From an uncultured Bacteroidales bacterium (lineage in GTDB: Bacteria; Bacteroidota; Bacteroidia; Bacteroidales; UBA932), in NCBI GenBank assembly GCA_910585445.1, contig CAJUEK010000058.1, forward strand, positions 1-12,993: a stretch of 12,993 nt of DNA, in the 5' to 3' direction. This document shows positions 5,988-12,993 of the stretch, in pieces (positions within the stretch are counted from its first letter, which is position 1; every line of letters starts with the position of its first letter). Made by a program: the position numbers and the translations under genes. The notes beneath the pieces are model-generated. The model had not been told where the DNA came from and did not search any database. It worked only from the letters and a program-made list of their open reading frames with translations.

Positions 5988-6890
5988 ATGCAGAACGGAG
6001 AAATCATAAGGATGGACAGCGTGGATGACTACAACAGGTTTTTCGGCCTGGATACGGAGCATCCGCTTGTAAGTGTGGTTGACCTTTCCGTGGCCACTAA
6101 GTGGGCGGAGCGCGCAAGATTCGGCTATGGCATATATGCCCTTTTCCTTAAGGATGTAAGGTGCGGCAATATAAAATACGGGCGCAGGGACTATGATTAC
6201 CAGGCCGGGACGATTGTGAGTTTCGCTCCGGGGCAGGTTGTGGATGTGGAACTGGAGCAGGGAAGCCGCCCTTCGTCGCATGGCCTGCTGTTTCATCCTG
6301 ACCTGATTCGTGGCACTGAACTGGGCAGGGCAATCAAAGGTTATTCGTTCTTCTCATATGAGTCCAATGAAGCTCTGCATCTTTCCGAAGATGAGCGTGT
6401 TACAATAATGGGTTGCCTGCAGCAGATTGCCGATGAGCTGAGGCGCCCCTCCGACAGGCATAGCAGAAGGCTGATAGTGGCGAACATAGGGCTGCTGCTC
6501 GACTACTGCATGCGTTTCTATGACCGTCAGTTCGTGATGAGGACAGAGGCCGACAGTGATGTGCTTGTGCGTTTCGAGCAGATTCTGGACGAATATTTTG
6601 ACAGTGACATTCCGCTTCGGGAAGGACTGCCTACAGTCAGATATTTGGCGGACAAGGTTTTCCTCTCTCCTAACTATTTCAGTGACATGATAAGCAGGCA
6701 GACCGGCCATACGGCTTCTGAGCATATCAGAAGCAAGGTCATAGGCCTGGCAAAGGAAAGGCTCCTGTCTTCGGACAAGACCATGAGCCAGATAGCCTAT
6801 GAACTTGGATTCCAATATCCTCAGCACCTCAGCAGGATGTTCAAGCAGGTTGTAGGGCAGACCCCGAATGAATACAGGAAATTAGGGTAG
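5988..6890 (+). CDS. AraC family transcriptional regulator
   Basis: A 300-residue cytoplasmic DNA-binding regulator. The N-terminal half (about 25-110) is beta-rich and resembles the cupin-like effector/dimerization domain, with YDYQAGTIVSFAPGQVV in the usual place. A helical linker follows (about 130-185). The C-terminal AraC/XylS domain (about 195-300) shows helix-turn-helix 1 (VRYLADKVFLSPNYFSDMIS, 217-236) and helix-turn-helix 2 (MSQIAYELGFQYPQHLSRMF, 266-285), followed by the conserved VGQTPNEYR. A well-spaced promoter lies directly upstream. The divergent CMD-cupin gene across the 255-base intergenic region is the most likely target by position. It converges with a second AraC gene, with 7 bases between the stop codons. 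The effector molecule is unknown. Confidence 0.93.
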   Translation: MQNGEIIRMDSVDDYNRFFGLDTEHPLVSVVDLSVATKWAERARFGYGIYALFLKDVRCGNIKYGRRDYDYQAGTIVSFAPGQVVDVELEQGSRPSSHGLLFHPDLIRGTELGRAIKGYSFFSYESNEALHLSEDERVTIMGCLQQIADELRRPSDRHSRRLIVANIGLLLDYCMRFYDRQFVMRTEADSDVLVRFEQILDEYFDSDIPLREGLPTVRYLADKVFLSPNYFSDMISRQTGHTASEHIRSKVIGLAKERLLSSDKTMSQIAYELGFQYPQHLSRMFKQVVGQTPNEYRKLG

Positions 6891-6897
6891 GCAAGCC

Positions 6898-7800
6898 TCA
6901 CCCGCGATAAGAAGCAGGGGTAAGGCCGGTCTTGGCTTTGAAGAATGTGTGGAAGGCTGCGGTGCTTGAGAATTTAAGCCTTTGTGCGATTTCCTTTATG
7001 GGTATGTCCGAATATTTCAGCATATTTTTCGCCTCAAGTATCACGAATGAGTCTATCCACTGCGGAGCTGACTGGCCGCTGACTTCCTTTATTAGCTTTG
7101 AAAGATATTTAGGGGTAAAGCACAGCCTGTCAGCATAATATGTGACATTGCGCTCTTCGTTGTGGTGTTCACGAACAAGGGAGAGAAACTCCTCGAATAC
7201 GAGTTTGGAACGTGCGGAATGTGTGCGTGGCAGCTGGAGGGCCTGTGAGATTCTGTCTGACCACATTGTCCCGAGCATGCAGAATACGGATGACACGAGG
7301 AATTTGAGCGCATCATCCGTATTTGGCATCCCGGAGCGGTAAAGTTTTTCCGCAAGAGAGAAGTAGCCTTTGTAGATTTCGCATTCATCGTCGTTAAGGC
7401 TTATGCACGGATTGTTCAGCACGGACATGCTTTCGTTAAAGAGTCTTGCAAGGTCATATCGTATGTTTGTCATGAATTCTGACGATGCCGCGACTGCGAT
7501 GAAATGTATTGATTCTTTCTCGTCTGCCTTGTAAACTCTGCTTATGTTTCCCGGTGTGCTGATAATAAGCGAGTTCTCCTTGATATTGTATCTCTTCAGA
7601 TTGATTTCGGCTTCAAGATTCCCCTTCAGGCAGAAGATTCCCATATATCCGTTGAAACGGCAGGGATATTTGAGCATGTCAAGTCCGCTGTTGTACCGAA
7701 TGTCAGAAATTATGAAGTCTTCTGACATTTTGTCATTTGCGGAAATGCCAAGATACTTTCCCAGCTTTATTATGTCTATGTCGTAAAATGAATTTTTCAT
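6898..7800 (-). CDS. AraC family transcriptional regulator, probable regulator of the export operon
   Basis: A 300-residue protein with an N-terminal cupin-like sensing domain (about 25-110, including YMGIFCLKGNLEAEINLKRY) and a C-terminal AraC domain (about 195-300). Helix-turn-helix 1 is TYYADRLCFTPKYLSKLIKE (220-239), helix-turn-helix 2 is IPIKEIAQRLKFSSTAAFHT (267-286), and the domain ends in KTGLTPASYRG. It is not closely similar to the neighbouring AraC protein outside the DNA-binding core. It diverges from the tolC-hlyD-permease operon with 157 bases between start codons. This is the classical arrangement for a local regulator, so control of that pump is inferred from position only. 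A -7-like box lies upstream at 7824-7831. Confidence 0.93.
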   Translation of the reverse strand: MKNSFYDIDIIKLGKYLGISANDKMSEDFIISDIRYNSGLDMLKYPCRFNGYMGIFCLKGNLEAEINLKRYNIKENSLIISTPGNISRVYKADEKESIHFIAVAASSEFMTNIRYDLARLFNESMSVLNNPCISLNDDECEIYKGYFSLAEKLYRSGMPNTDDALKFLVSSVFCMLGTMWSDRISQALQLPRTHSARSKLVFEEFLSLVREHHNEERNVTYYADRLCFTPKYLSKLIKEVSGQSAPQWIDSFVILEAKNMLKYSDIPIKEIAQRLKFSSTAAFHTFFKAKTGLTPASYRG

Positions 7801-7823
7801 GATATGCGGAATTGTTCTGGCAG

Positions 7824-7831
7824 CAAAATTA
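7824..7831 (-). promoter_or_regulatory. Candidate Bacteroidetes -7 box for the araC gene ending at 6898
   Basis: Reads TAATTTTG on the minus strand (TAnnTTTG), 23 bases before the ATG at 7800. The upstream element is poor (TTTC at 22 bases instead of TTTG at 19-21). Confidence 0.4.
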
Positions 7832-7884
7832 CATTATAATTTTTAAAAAGAGTGAAAAAGCGACTTTTCTGTAATAATGCGGGT

Positions 7885-7904
7885 AAAAATCATATATGAA
7901 TTTT
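7885..7904. promoter_or_regulatory. Near-perfect 20-bp palindrome upstream of the export operon
   Basis: AAAAATCATA and TATGAATTTT are complementary at nine of ten positions and centred on CATATATG. The site is 53 bases ahead of the tolC start at 7958 and inside the divergent promoter region, so it is a candidate operator. AT-rich DNA yields such palindromes by chance, so confidence is limited. Confidence 0.4.
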
Positions 7905-7957
7905 CTTATATCGGGCAGATTCTTTGTTCAGATGCCAGACCGAAATCATTAAGACAA

Positions 7958-9460
7958 ATGAAAAGACTTGTTATTATTCCGATTGTGCTCCTGGCGCTCC
8001 AGACGGGTCTGAACGCACAGCAGGTACTCTCTCTTGAGGAATGCCGGCAGATGGCCCTTGAAAGCAACAGTGAATTGGAGCAGGCCCGCATCATGACGCG
8101 TATGGCGGGCTACGACAGAAAAATTGCACGCGCCAATTATTTTCCGGACATAAGCGTTTCCGGAACCTACATGTATAACAGCCGTGACATGGCTCTTGTC
8201 AGTGACGAGACGTCTGCAAGGCTTGCCGGCATGGGTACGGCTGTCCAGGAGCAAATCTCGGGGCAGATGCAGGCCATGGTGCAGGCTGTGATGTCCAATC
8301 CTGCGGCAGCAGCTGAATTTATGGGTAGCCCAATGTGGCAGACTGTCATAGGTTCGCTTTCGAAAACAGATGTTTCAGCGGCCCTCAATGCTCTCGGAGC
8401 TGAGATTGACAAAGCGTTCCATCTTGACATGACAAACGTGTTCGCCGGGGTCGTGTCGCTTAAGCAACCGGTCTTTGCCGGAGGAAAAATTGTGGCTTCG
8501 AACAGGATTGCAGCTTTGGCCGAACAGCTTTCCATGAGCCAATATGACTCAAAATGTCAGGAGATCCTTCTCGCGGTGGACCAGGCATATTGGCAGGTCG
8601 TTTCCGTGGCTTCGAAGAAAAAGCTTGCAGAAAGCTATGCGGACCTGCTACATTGCATGGTATCGGATGCCGAGGCTTCTGTGGCGGAAGGAGTGGCTAC
8701 TGAAGCTGATGCCCTGACTGTAAAGGTAAAGGCAAATGAGGCTGACATGCTGTTTACCAAGGCCTCTAATGGACTTGTGCTTTCCAAGATGCTGCTTTGC
8801 AAGCAAATAGGGCTTCCTTTGGAGAGTGATGTGAAACTTGCCGATGAAAATGCGGAAATGCTTCCTCAGGTGAGTGTATTGCCTGTCAAGGATATGGAAA
8901 GCATATTTGCGGACCGTCCTGAGATAAGTAGCCTTGATCTTGCCGCCCAGATTTATGAGCAGAAAGTTAATGTGGCGCGTGCTGACATGTTGCCGAAAAT
9001 AGCCGTGACGGCCAATTATATGGTAAGCAATCCGAACCTGTATAATGGATTCCAGAACAAATGGGGAGGAATGTTCAATGCCGGTGTCGCCGTGAATATT
9101 CCGGTTTTCCATGGCACGGAGGCGCTTCAGAAGACGCGCAAGGCCAAGGAGGAAGCCAGACTGTATCGCGTGCGTTATGATGATGCCCGTGAAATGGTGA
9201 GCATACAGGTGGAGCAGCTGCGCAGGCAGAGGTGCGAGATAACTGAAAAGTTGAGGATGGCACAGAGCAATCTTGAAAATGCGGAGGAGAACCTCAGGGT
9301 TGCGACGATAGGCTTTGAAGAAGGTATCGTACCTGCAAATACGGCTCTTGCCGCACAGTCGGCATGGCTCTCGGCCCATTCGGATTTCATTGATGCCGGA
9401 GTTGAACTGCAGATGAACATGGCGGCTCTCCTGAAGGCCGAAGGTGAATATGGCAAATGA
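7958..9460 (+). CDS. TolC family outer membrane efflux protein
   Basis: Outer-membrane channel of a three-component export pump. The start at 7958 gives 500 residues and a clear signal peptide (MKRLVIIPIVLLALQTGLNA, cleavage before QQV). An in-frame ATG at 7877 would bury the signal behind 27 poor residues and was rejected. Two outer-membrane-efflux repeats are visible: about 23-225, starting LSLEECRQMALESNSELEQA and containing the strand turn QPVFAGGKI (170-178), and about 310-490 with the equivalent IPVFHGTEA (381-389). Long Ala/Gln/Glu-rich helices form the periplasmic barrel. Residues about 85-155 are a Met/Ala/Gln-rich stretch before the QPVFAGG motif, longer than in E. coli TolC. This is the first gene of the operon; hlyD follows after 40 AT-rich bases. 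The substrate is unknown. Confidence 0.93.
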   Translation: MKRLVIIPIVLLALQTGLNAQQVLSLEECRQMALESNSELEQARIMTRMAGYDRKIARANYFPDISVSGTYMYNSRDMALVSDETSARLAGMGTAVQEQISGQMQAMVQAVMSNPAAAAEFMGSPMWQTVIGSLSKTDVSAALNALGAEIDKAFHLDMTNVFAGVVSLKQPVFAGGKIVASNRIAALAEQLSMSQYDSKCQEILLAVDQAYWQVVSVASKKKLAESYADLLHCMVSDAEASVAEGVATEADALTVKVKANEADMLFTKASNGLVLSKMLLCKQIGLPLESDVKLADENAEMLPQVSVLPVKDMESIFADRPEISSLDLAAQIYEQKVNVARADMLPKIAVTANYMVSNPNLYNGFQNKWGGMFNAGVAVNIPVFHGTEALQKTRKAKEEARLYRVRYDDAREMVSIQVEQLRRQRCEITEKLRMAQSNLENAEENLRVATIGFEEGIVPANTALAAQSAWLSAHSDFIDAGVELQMNMAALLKAEGEYGK

Positions 9461-9500
9461 TGCATTATTTTCATGTGATTAATATTAATATAGATATAAA

Positions 9501-10490
9501 ATGGAAAAGAGAAAAAAGAACTATAACCTTGTGATTGGTGTTGTTGCGCTTGTAGCGGTGATTCTTATTATTGCGGTGTCAGGATATTTCGTATCCAGGC
9601 CTAAGCCGATGGTTGTTTATGGAGAGGCGGAGGCCGGTGAGTATAGGGTTTCCGGAAAGGTGCCTGGCAGAATAGGGGAGATCTATGTCAGGGAAGGCCA
9701 GGCGGTGCGCAAAGGTGACACTCTGGCATATGTTGACTCTCCGGAAGTGCGTGCCAAGCTTGCTCAGGCAAATGCCGTAAGGGCTGCCGCGTCCGCACAG
9801 AACCGCAAGGCTCATAACGGTGCGCGTACCGAACAGATAGCGGCTGCATATAATGTATGGCAGTCAGCCATGGTCCAGGAAGAGGTCATGAAAAAATCAT
9901 TCGACCGCATTCAGCGTCTGTATGACCAGAAGGTCGTTTCTGCTCAGAAATATGATGAGGTGAAGGCGAAATATGACGCTTCTGTGACTCAGGCGGCAGC
10001 GGCGAAGAGCCAGTATGACATGGCCGTGAACGGTGCCCGCCAGGAGGATAAGGATGCGGCTGCTGCACTTGTGAGCCAGGCTGACGGGGTGCTCATGGAA
10101 GTGGAGTCATACCTCGGGGAACTTTATCTGACCTCTCCTGCCGATGGAGTCATTTCGGCGGTATTCCCTAAGCCGGGCGAGCTTGTGGGCCAGGGTGCTC
10201 CTGTCATGACTGTAACCGACCTTTCGGACATATGGTTCACGTTCAATGTGCGAGAGGATTATCTGGAGGATATGCGCATAGGCGGAAAGCTCACTTTGAG
10301 GATTCCTGCTTTGGGCGGCAGGGAAGTGTCTGCGACAGTAAGCTATATCGCGGTGCGTGACTCGTATGCCACATGGAAGGCCACCAAGGAGACTGACATG
10401 TACGATGCAAAGACATTCGAAGTCAGGGCTGTGCCGGATTCGGCTGTTGAGGGCCTGTTGCCTGGAATGAGTGCAATCGTCGTGAGATAG
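9501..10490 (+). CDS. HlyD/EmrA-type membrane fusion (periplasmic adaptor) protein
   Basis: A 329-residue adaptor linking inner-membrane permeases to the TolC channel. Domain order: N-terminal membrane anchor (about 9-31), first half of the lipoyl domain (about 45-80, VSGKVPGRIGEIYVREGQAV), a long Ala/Gln/Lys-rich coiled-coil hairpin (about 82-200, with DRIQRLYDQKVVSAQKYDEV near the tip), second lipoyl half (about 207-240, LTSPADGVISAVFPKPGELV), and a beta-barrel (about 241-329, ending VEGLLPGMSAIVVR). The start ATG is preceded by an A-rich leader, as is usual in Bacteroidetes. The stop codon is 11 bases before the ATG of the first permease, so the genes are co-transcribed. The EmrA/YbhG-like layout fits either an MFS or an ABC partner; here the downstream ABC-2 permeases decide. 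Confidence 0.94.
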   Translation: MEKRKKNYNLVIGVVALVAVILIIAVSGYFVSRPKPMVVYGEAEAGEYRVSGKVPGRIGEIYVREGQAVRKGDTLAYVDSPEVRAKLAQANAVRAAASAQNRKAHNGARTEQIAAAYNVWQSAMVQEEVMKKSFDRIQRLYDQKVVSAQKYDEVKAKYDASVTQAAAAKSQYDMAVNGARQEDKDAAAALVSQADGVLMEVESYLGELYLTSPADGVISAVFPKPGELVGQGAPVMTVTDLSDIWFTFNVREDYLEDMRIGGKLTLRIPALGGREVSATVSYIAVRDSYATWKATKETDMYDAKTFEVRAVPDSAVEGLLPGMSAIVVR

Positions 10491-10501
10491 TGCCGGGCGA
10501 T

Positions 10502-11662
10502 ATGAAACGTATAGTCGCTGTAATAAGGCGTGAATTGGGAATATGGAGGCGCCGTCCCATATATCTGGTCGGTTCGGTGGTGGTGATGGCATTCTGCAGC
10601 ATCTTCTACCTGACCTTCCTGAAGGACGGCGTACCTTCCGATCTCCCGATTGGGGTGGTGGATTACGACAATTCCACGCTTACCCGGAATTTCATTTCGC
10701 AGCTTGATGCGACGCAGCTCGGCAAGGTTGTCCGCTATGATGATTTCCGCCAGGCCAGGGAAGATATGCAGAAAGGGCTGATAACTTCTGTGTGCGTGCT
10801 TCCTGAGGGCATGTTTGCGGATGTGCAGGCACAGAGGCAGCCGGAGTTCACTTTTTACGTGAACAACCTGTATTTTCTCGGAGGGTCGCTTGCCTATAAG
10901 GATATATTGACAATGATAAACCTGACTTCCGGTGCTGTGCAGAGGGAGGTGCTGAGGATGAAAGGCGTAAACGAACATTCCATTATGGGGCGTATCCGCC
11001 CCGTCGATGTTGATGTCCACCTTATCGGCAATCCTACAATGAATTACGGGGCTTACCTTGCCAATATGATGCTTCCGGGAGTGCTTGAGATGGTAATAAT
11101 AATCATTGTCATATATTCTCTCGGGACGGAACTGAAATATGGCACTTCCAGGCATCTGCTGGACACTTCCGGAGGGAGCATCACGACTGCGGTAGCGGGG
11201 AAGCTTGCACTTTATACTCTGCTTTTCACCGCATTGGGCTTTTCTCTCGTGTTCCTGCTTTACAGGTGGATGGGCTTTCGTCTGGCAGGGTCAATATGGA
11301 ATATGCTTATAGGCATGCTTTTTCTTGTTCTTTCCTGTGAGGCTGTCGGCGTGCTTATAATAGGATGCGTTCCGGTGTTGAGGTTCGCCTTGAGCATCGG
11401 TGCCCTGTTCAGTGTGTTCGCATTTTCCATGACAGGATTCACTCTGCCTGTTGAGGCAATGCCGGCAGGTGTGCAGGGACTTGCGTGCATGTTTCCGCTG
11501 AGGCATTATTACCTCTTTTATGTGCAGGAAGGGATTTTCGGGACAGGTTTTGCCGGATGGCATATGCAGGCGGTGTATATGCTCATGTTCCTTCTGTTGC
11601 CGCCGCTGGTGCTTCCGAGGCTGAAGAGGGCGTATGTGAATTTGAACTTTCCAAAGAAATAG
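10502..11662 (+). CDS. ABC-2 type transporter permease (first of a pair)
   Basis: A 386-residue inner-membrane permease of the ABC2_membrane_3 / YhhJ-YbhS type. One N-terminal transmembrane helix (about 20-40) is followed by a large periplasmic domain (about 41-187, including GVVDYDNSTLTRNFISQLDA and AREDMQKG) and five C-terminal helices (about 188-208, 231-255, 266-288, 292-315, 357-373). The PLRHYYLFY motif before the last helix is typical. I chose the ATG at 10502, 11 bases after the hlyD stop; a GTG at 10490 overlapping that stop would add only four residues. It resembles the next gene product over the periplasmic domain, suggesting the two form a heterodimeric membrane channel. No nucleotide-binding domain is fused to it. 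Confidence 0.92.
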   Translation: MKRIVAVIRRELGIWRRRPIYLVGSVVVMAFCSIFYLTFLKDGVPSDLPIGVVDYDNSTLTRNFISQLDATQLGKVVRYDDFRQAREDMQKGLITSVCVLPEGMFADVQAQRQPEFTFYVNNLYFLGGSLAYKDILTMINLTSGAVQREVLRMKGVNEHSIMGRIRPVDVDVHLIGNPTMNYGAYLANMMLPGVLEMVIIIIVIYSLGTELKYGTSRHLLDTSGGSITTAVAGKLALYTLLFTALGFSLVFLLYRWMGFRLAGSIWNMLIGMLFLVLSCEAVGVLIIGCVPVLRFALSIGALFSVFAFSMTGFTLPVEAMPAGVQGLACMFPLRHYYLFYVQEGIFGTGFAGWHMQAVYMLMFLLLPPLVLPRLKRAYVNLNFPKK

Positions 11663-11665
11663 AAG

Positions 11666-12868
11666 ATGAAAGAGAATTATATAAGATTGTGGTTCAGGGA
11701 TTTCTGGGGGATTTTTACTCATGAGCTCAAAACAATCTTCTGCGACGGGGGAGTGCTGATAATATTTTTTGTCGCCGGACTCGGATATCCCCTGCTTTAC
11801 AATCTGGTGTATCGGAACGGTGTCCTTGAGGATACTCCTATTGCTGTGGTGGACAGGGCCGATTGTGCCGAGAGCCGCCGATATATCCGTAAGGTTGATG
11901 CCACACGTGAACTTTCAGTTGCGTACAGGTGCACTGACATGGAGCAGGCCCGCAGGCTGATGGAGGAGCGCAAGGTCAACGGCATAATATATTTTCCTGC
12001 GGATTTCGGTGAAAGGCTTGCGCGTATGGAGACGGCAAAGCTTTCTGTATATGCCGACATGAGCAGTTTCCTTTATTATAAGAATCTGCTTATGGGGTCG
12101 GAGTTCGTGATGCTGGACGAAATCGGGCAGATTCAAGTGGAAAGATATTCTGCGGCAGGATTCACCGGCCAGGAGAGCTCGCAGCTGGTAAAGGCCATAC
12201 CTTACGGGGAAAACCTGCCATACAACAGGACTTTCTCTTACAGCATATTCCTTATATCCGCAATCCTCCTTCTGATTGTGCAGCAGGTCATGTTCTATGG
12301 CATGTCATTGCTTGCCGGTACCGCACGTGAGGAAAACAGGAGTTTTGCCACGTTGCCTGACAGTCTTCACGGACGTGGGGTGAGCCGCGTAGTGTTCGGA
12401 CGCGGAGCTGCATATTGGCTCTTGTTCCTGGGACTGGGCATATATATAGCGTGCATTGTCCCTGCGTTGTGCGGTTTCCCGCAGAGAGGCTCGTATCGTG
12501 ACATAGTGGTGCTTATGATGTTCTTTGTGACAGACTGCGTGTTTTTCTGCTCGGCATGGAGCACGTTCATAACAAGGAGGGAATCGGTATTCGTACTGCT
12601 TCTCTTCATGTCTCCGGTGCTGCTGTTCCTTACCGGGTTCTCATGGCCGACATTCGCCTTCCCGCTGTTCTGGAAATGGTTCTCGTACCTCTTCCCGTCA
12701 ACATTCGGGTGTCAGGCGTTCATCAACATAAACACAGCCGGCTGTGACATCTCCATGGTAAGTATGCATTTGCGGGCATTGACGCTCCAGGCCGTAATTT
12801 ATTATTTCCTCTCTTGCGCGGCCATTTATGCGGAAAACCATGTCATAAGGAAAAGAAATGCCGCATAA
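11666..12868 (+). CDS. ABC-2 type transporter permease (second of a pair)
   Basis: A 400-residue permease with the same plan as its upstream neighbour: N-terminal helix (about 29-49), periplasmic domain (about 50-190) and a C-terminal helix bundle (about 191-215, 246-268, 280-302, 307-325, 372-388). The periplasmic segment IAVVDRADCAESRRYIRKVD with KVDAT and MEQARRLMEERKVNGIIYFP aligns with the corresponding part of the first permease, so the pair arose by duplication. The ATG is 3 bases after the preceding stop, which indicates translational coupling. It is the last gene of the operon in view; 125 noncoding bases with a candidate terminator follow. No ATPase is fused or adjacent. Confidence 0.92.
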   Translation: MKENYIRLWFRDFWGIFTHELKTIFCDGGVLIIFFVAGLGYPLLYNLVYRNGVLEDTPIAVVDRADCAESRRYIRKVDATRELSVAYRCTDMEQARRLMEERKVNGIIYFPADFGERLARMETAKLSVYADMSSFLYYKNLLMGSEFVMLDEIGQIQVERYSAAGFTGQESSQLVKAIPYGENLPYNRTFSYSIFLISAILLLIVQQVMFYGMSLLAGTAREENRSFATLPDSLHGRGVSRVVFGRGAAYWLLFLGLGIYIACIVPALCGFPQRGSYRDIVVLMMFFVTDCVFFCSAWSTFITRRESVFVLLLFMSPVLLFLTGFSWPTFAFPLFWKWFSYLFPSTFGCQAFININTAGCDISMVSMHLRALTLQAVIYYFLSCAAIYAENHVIRKRNAA

Positions 12869-12960
12869 TGACATGACTTTCCATTGATGTGCGTCATCCG
12901 GGGCGTTGTGCCGGCTGTGCCTTCAGACTCTTGCCATATATTGCCGATGATTTATTGGGC

Positions 12961-12983
12961 AAAGACAAGGCGGGAGTCTTTTT
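12961..12983 (+). terminator. Candidate terminator after the export operon
   Basis: AAAGAC (12961-12966) pairs with GTCTTT (12976-12981) around a 9-base loop, and the T-run extends to 12983. The stem is short and AT-rich, so it is weak. Read on the other strand it has a shorter A/T context and could also serve a gene beyond the window. Confidence 0.4.
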
Positions 12984-12993
12984 ATGGGGGGGG

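Noticed and set aside
7877..7957. Upstream start for the TolC-type protein
   Set aside because: It would hide the signal peptide behind 27 residues and place the palindrome inside the coding region; the ATG at 7958 gives a classical export signal.
8648..9379. 243-residue minus-strand open frame antisense to the TolC-type gene
   Set aside because: It lies entirely inside a well-supported gene on the other strand, and its translation is His/Arg-rich without family features.
10343..11155. 270-residue minus-strand open frame antisense to hlyD and the first permease
   Set aside because: Shadow of two confident plus-strand genes; the translation has no domain.

Overview
The window looks like chromosomal DNA of a Bacteroidales bacterium (Bacteroides/Prevotella-like). 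The evidence is the gene families (DUF3737, TolC/HlyD/paired ABC-2 permeases, AraC regulators, a secreted CMD-cupin fusion), A-rich rather than Shine-Dalgarno translation starts, and promoter elements of the Bacteroidetes type (TTTG then TAnnTTTG), one of them with textbook spacing at 5938-5968. Species cannot be fixed from the sequence alone.

Left flank (1-1830): AT-rich, gene-poor accessory DNA. It holds a probably truncated minus-strand gene of mobile-element character (89-514), a stretch without convincing coding (515-947), a small NifX/NifB-type metal-cofactor-binding protein (948-1298), and a noncoding segment with four copies of an 84-85 bp tandem repeat, each carrying an inverted repeat (1429-1721).

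Minus-strand block (1829-5732): in transcription order, a secreted carboxymuconolactone-decarboxylase/cupin fusion (4899-5732), a DUF3737 beta-helix protein (3914-4756), a 13-bp tandem repeat array (3813-3910), a PatB/MalY-type PLP C-S lyase (2436-3605) and a Vsr mismatch endonuclease (1829-2419). The last two are 16 bp apart and probably co-transcribed. The CMD-cupin gene diverges from an AraC regulator (5988-6890) across a 255-bp intergenic region containing a large inverted repeat.

Right block (6898-12868): a second AraC regulator on the minus strand converges on the first, with 7 bp between them. It diverges from a tight four-gene plus-strand operon: TolC-type outer-membrane channel (7958-9460), HlyD-type adaptor (9501-10490) and two related ABC-2 permeases (10502-11662, 11666-12868). 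This would be a three-layer envelope export pump, probably controlled by the divergent AraC protein. No ATP-binding subunit is encoded in the window, and a candidate terminator follows the second permease. The window ends in a run of eight G.

I see no convincing wholly new system. The points most worth a second look are the ATPase-less export operon, the hairpin-bearing 84-bp repeats, the 13-bp minisatellite, the orphan Vsr with a C-terminal extension beside patB, and the palindromes in the two divergent promoter regions.
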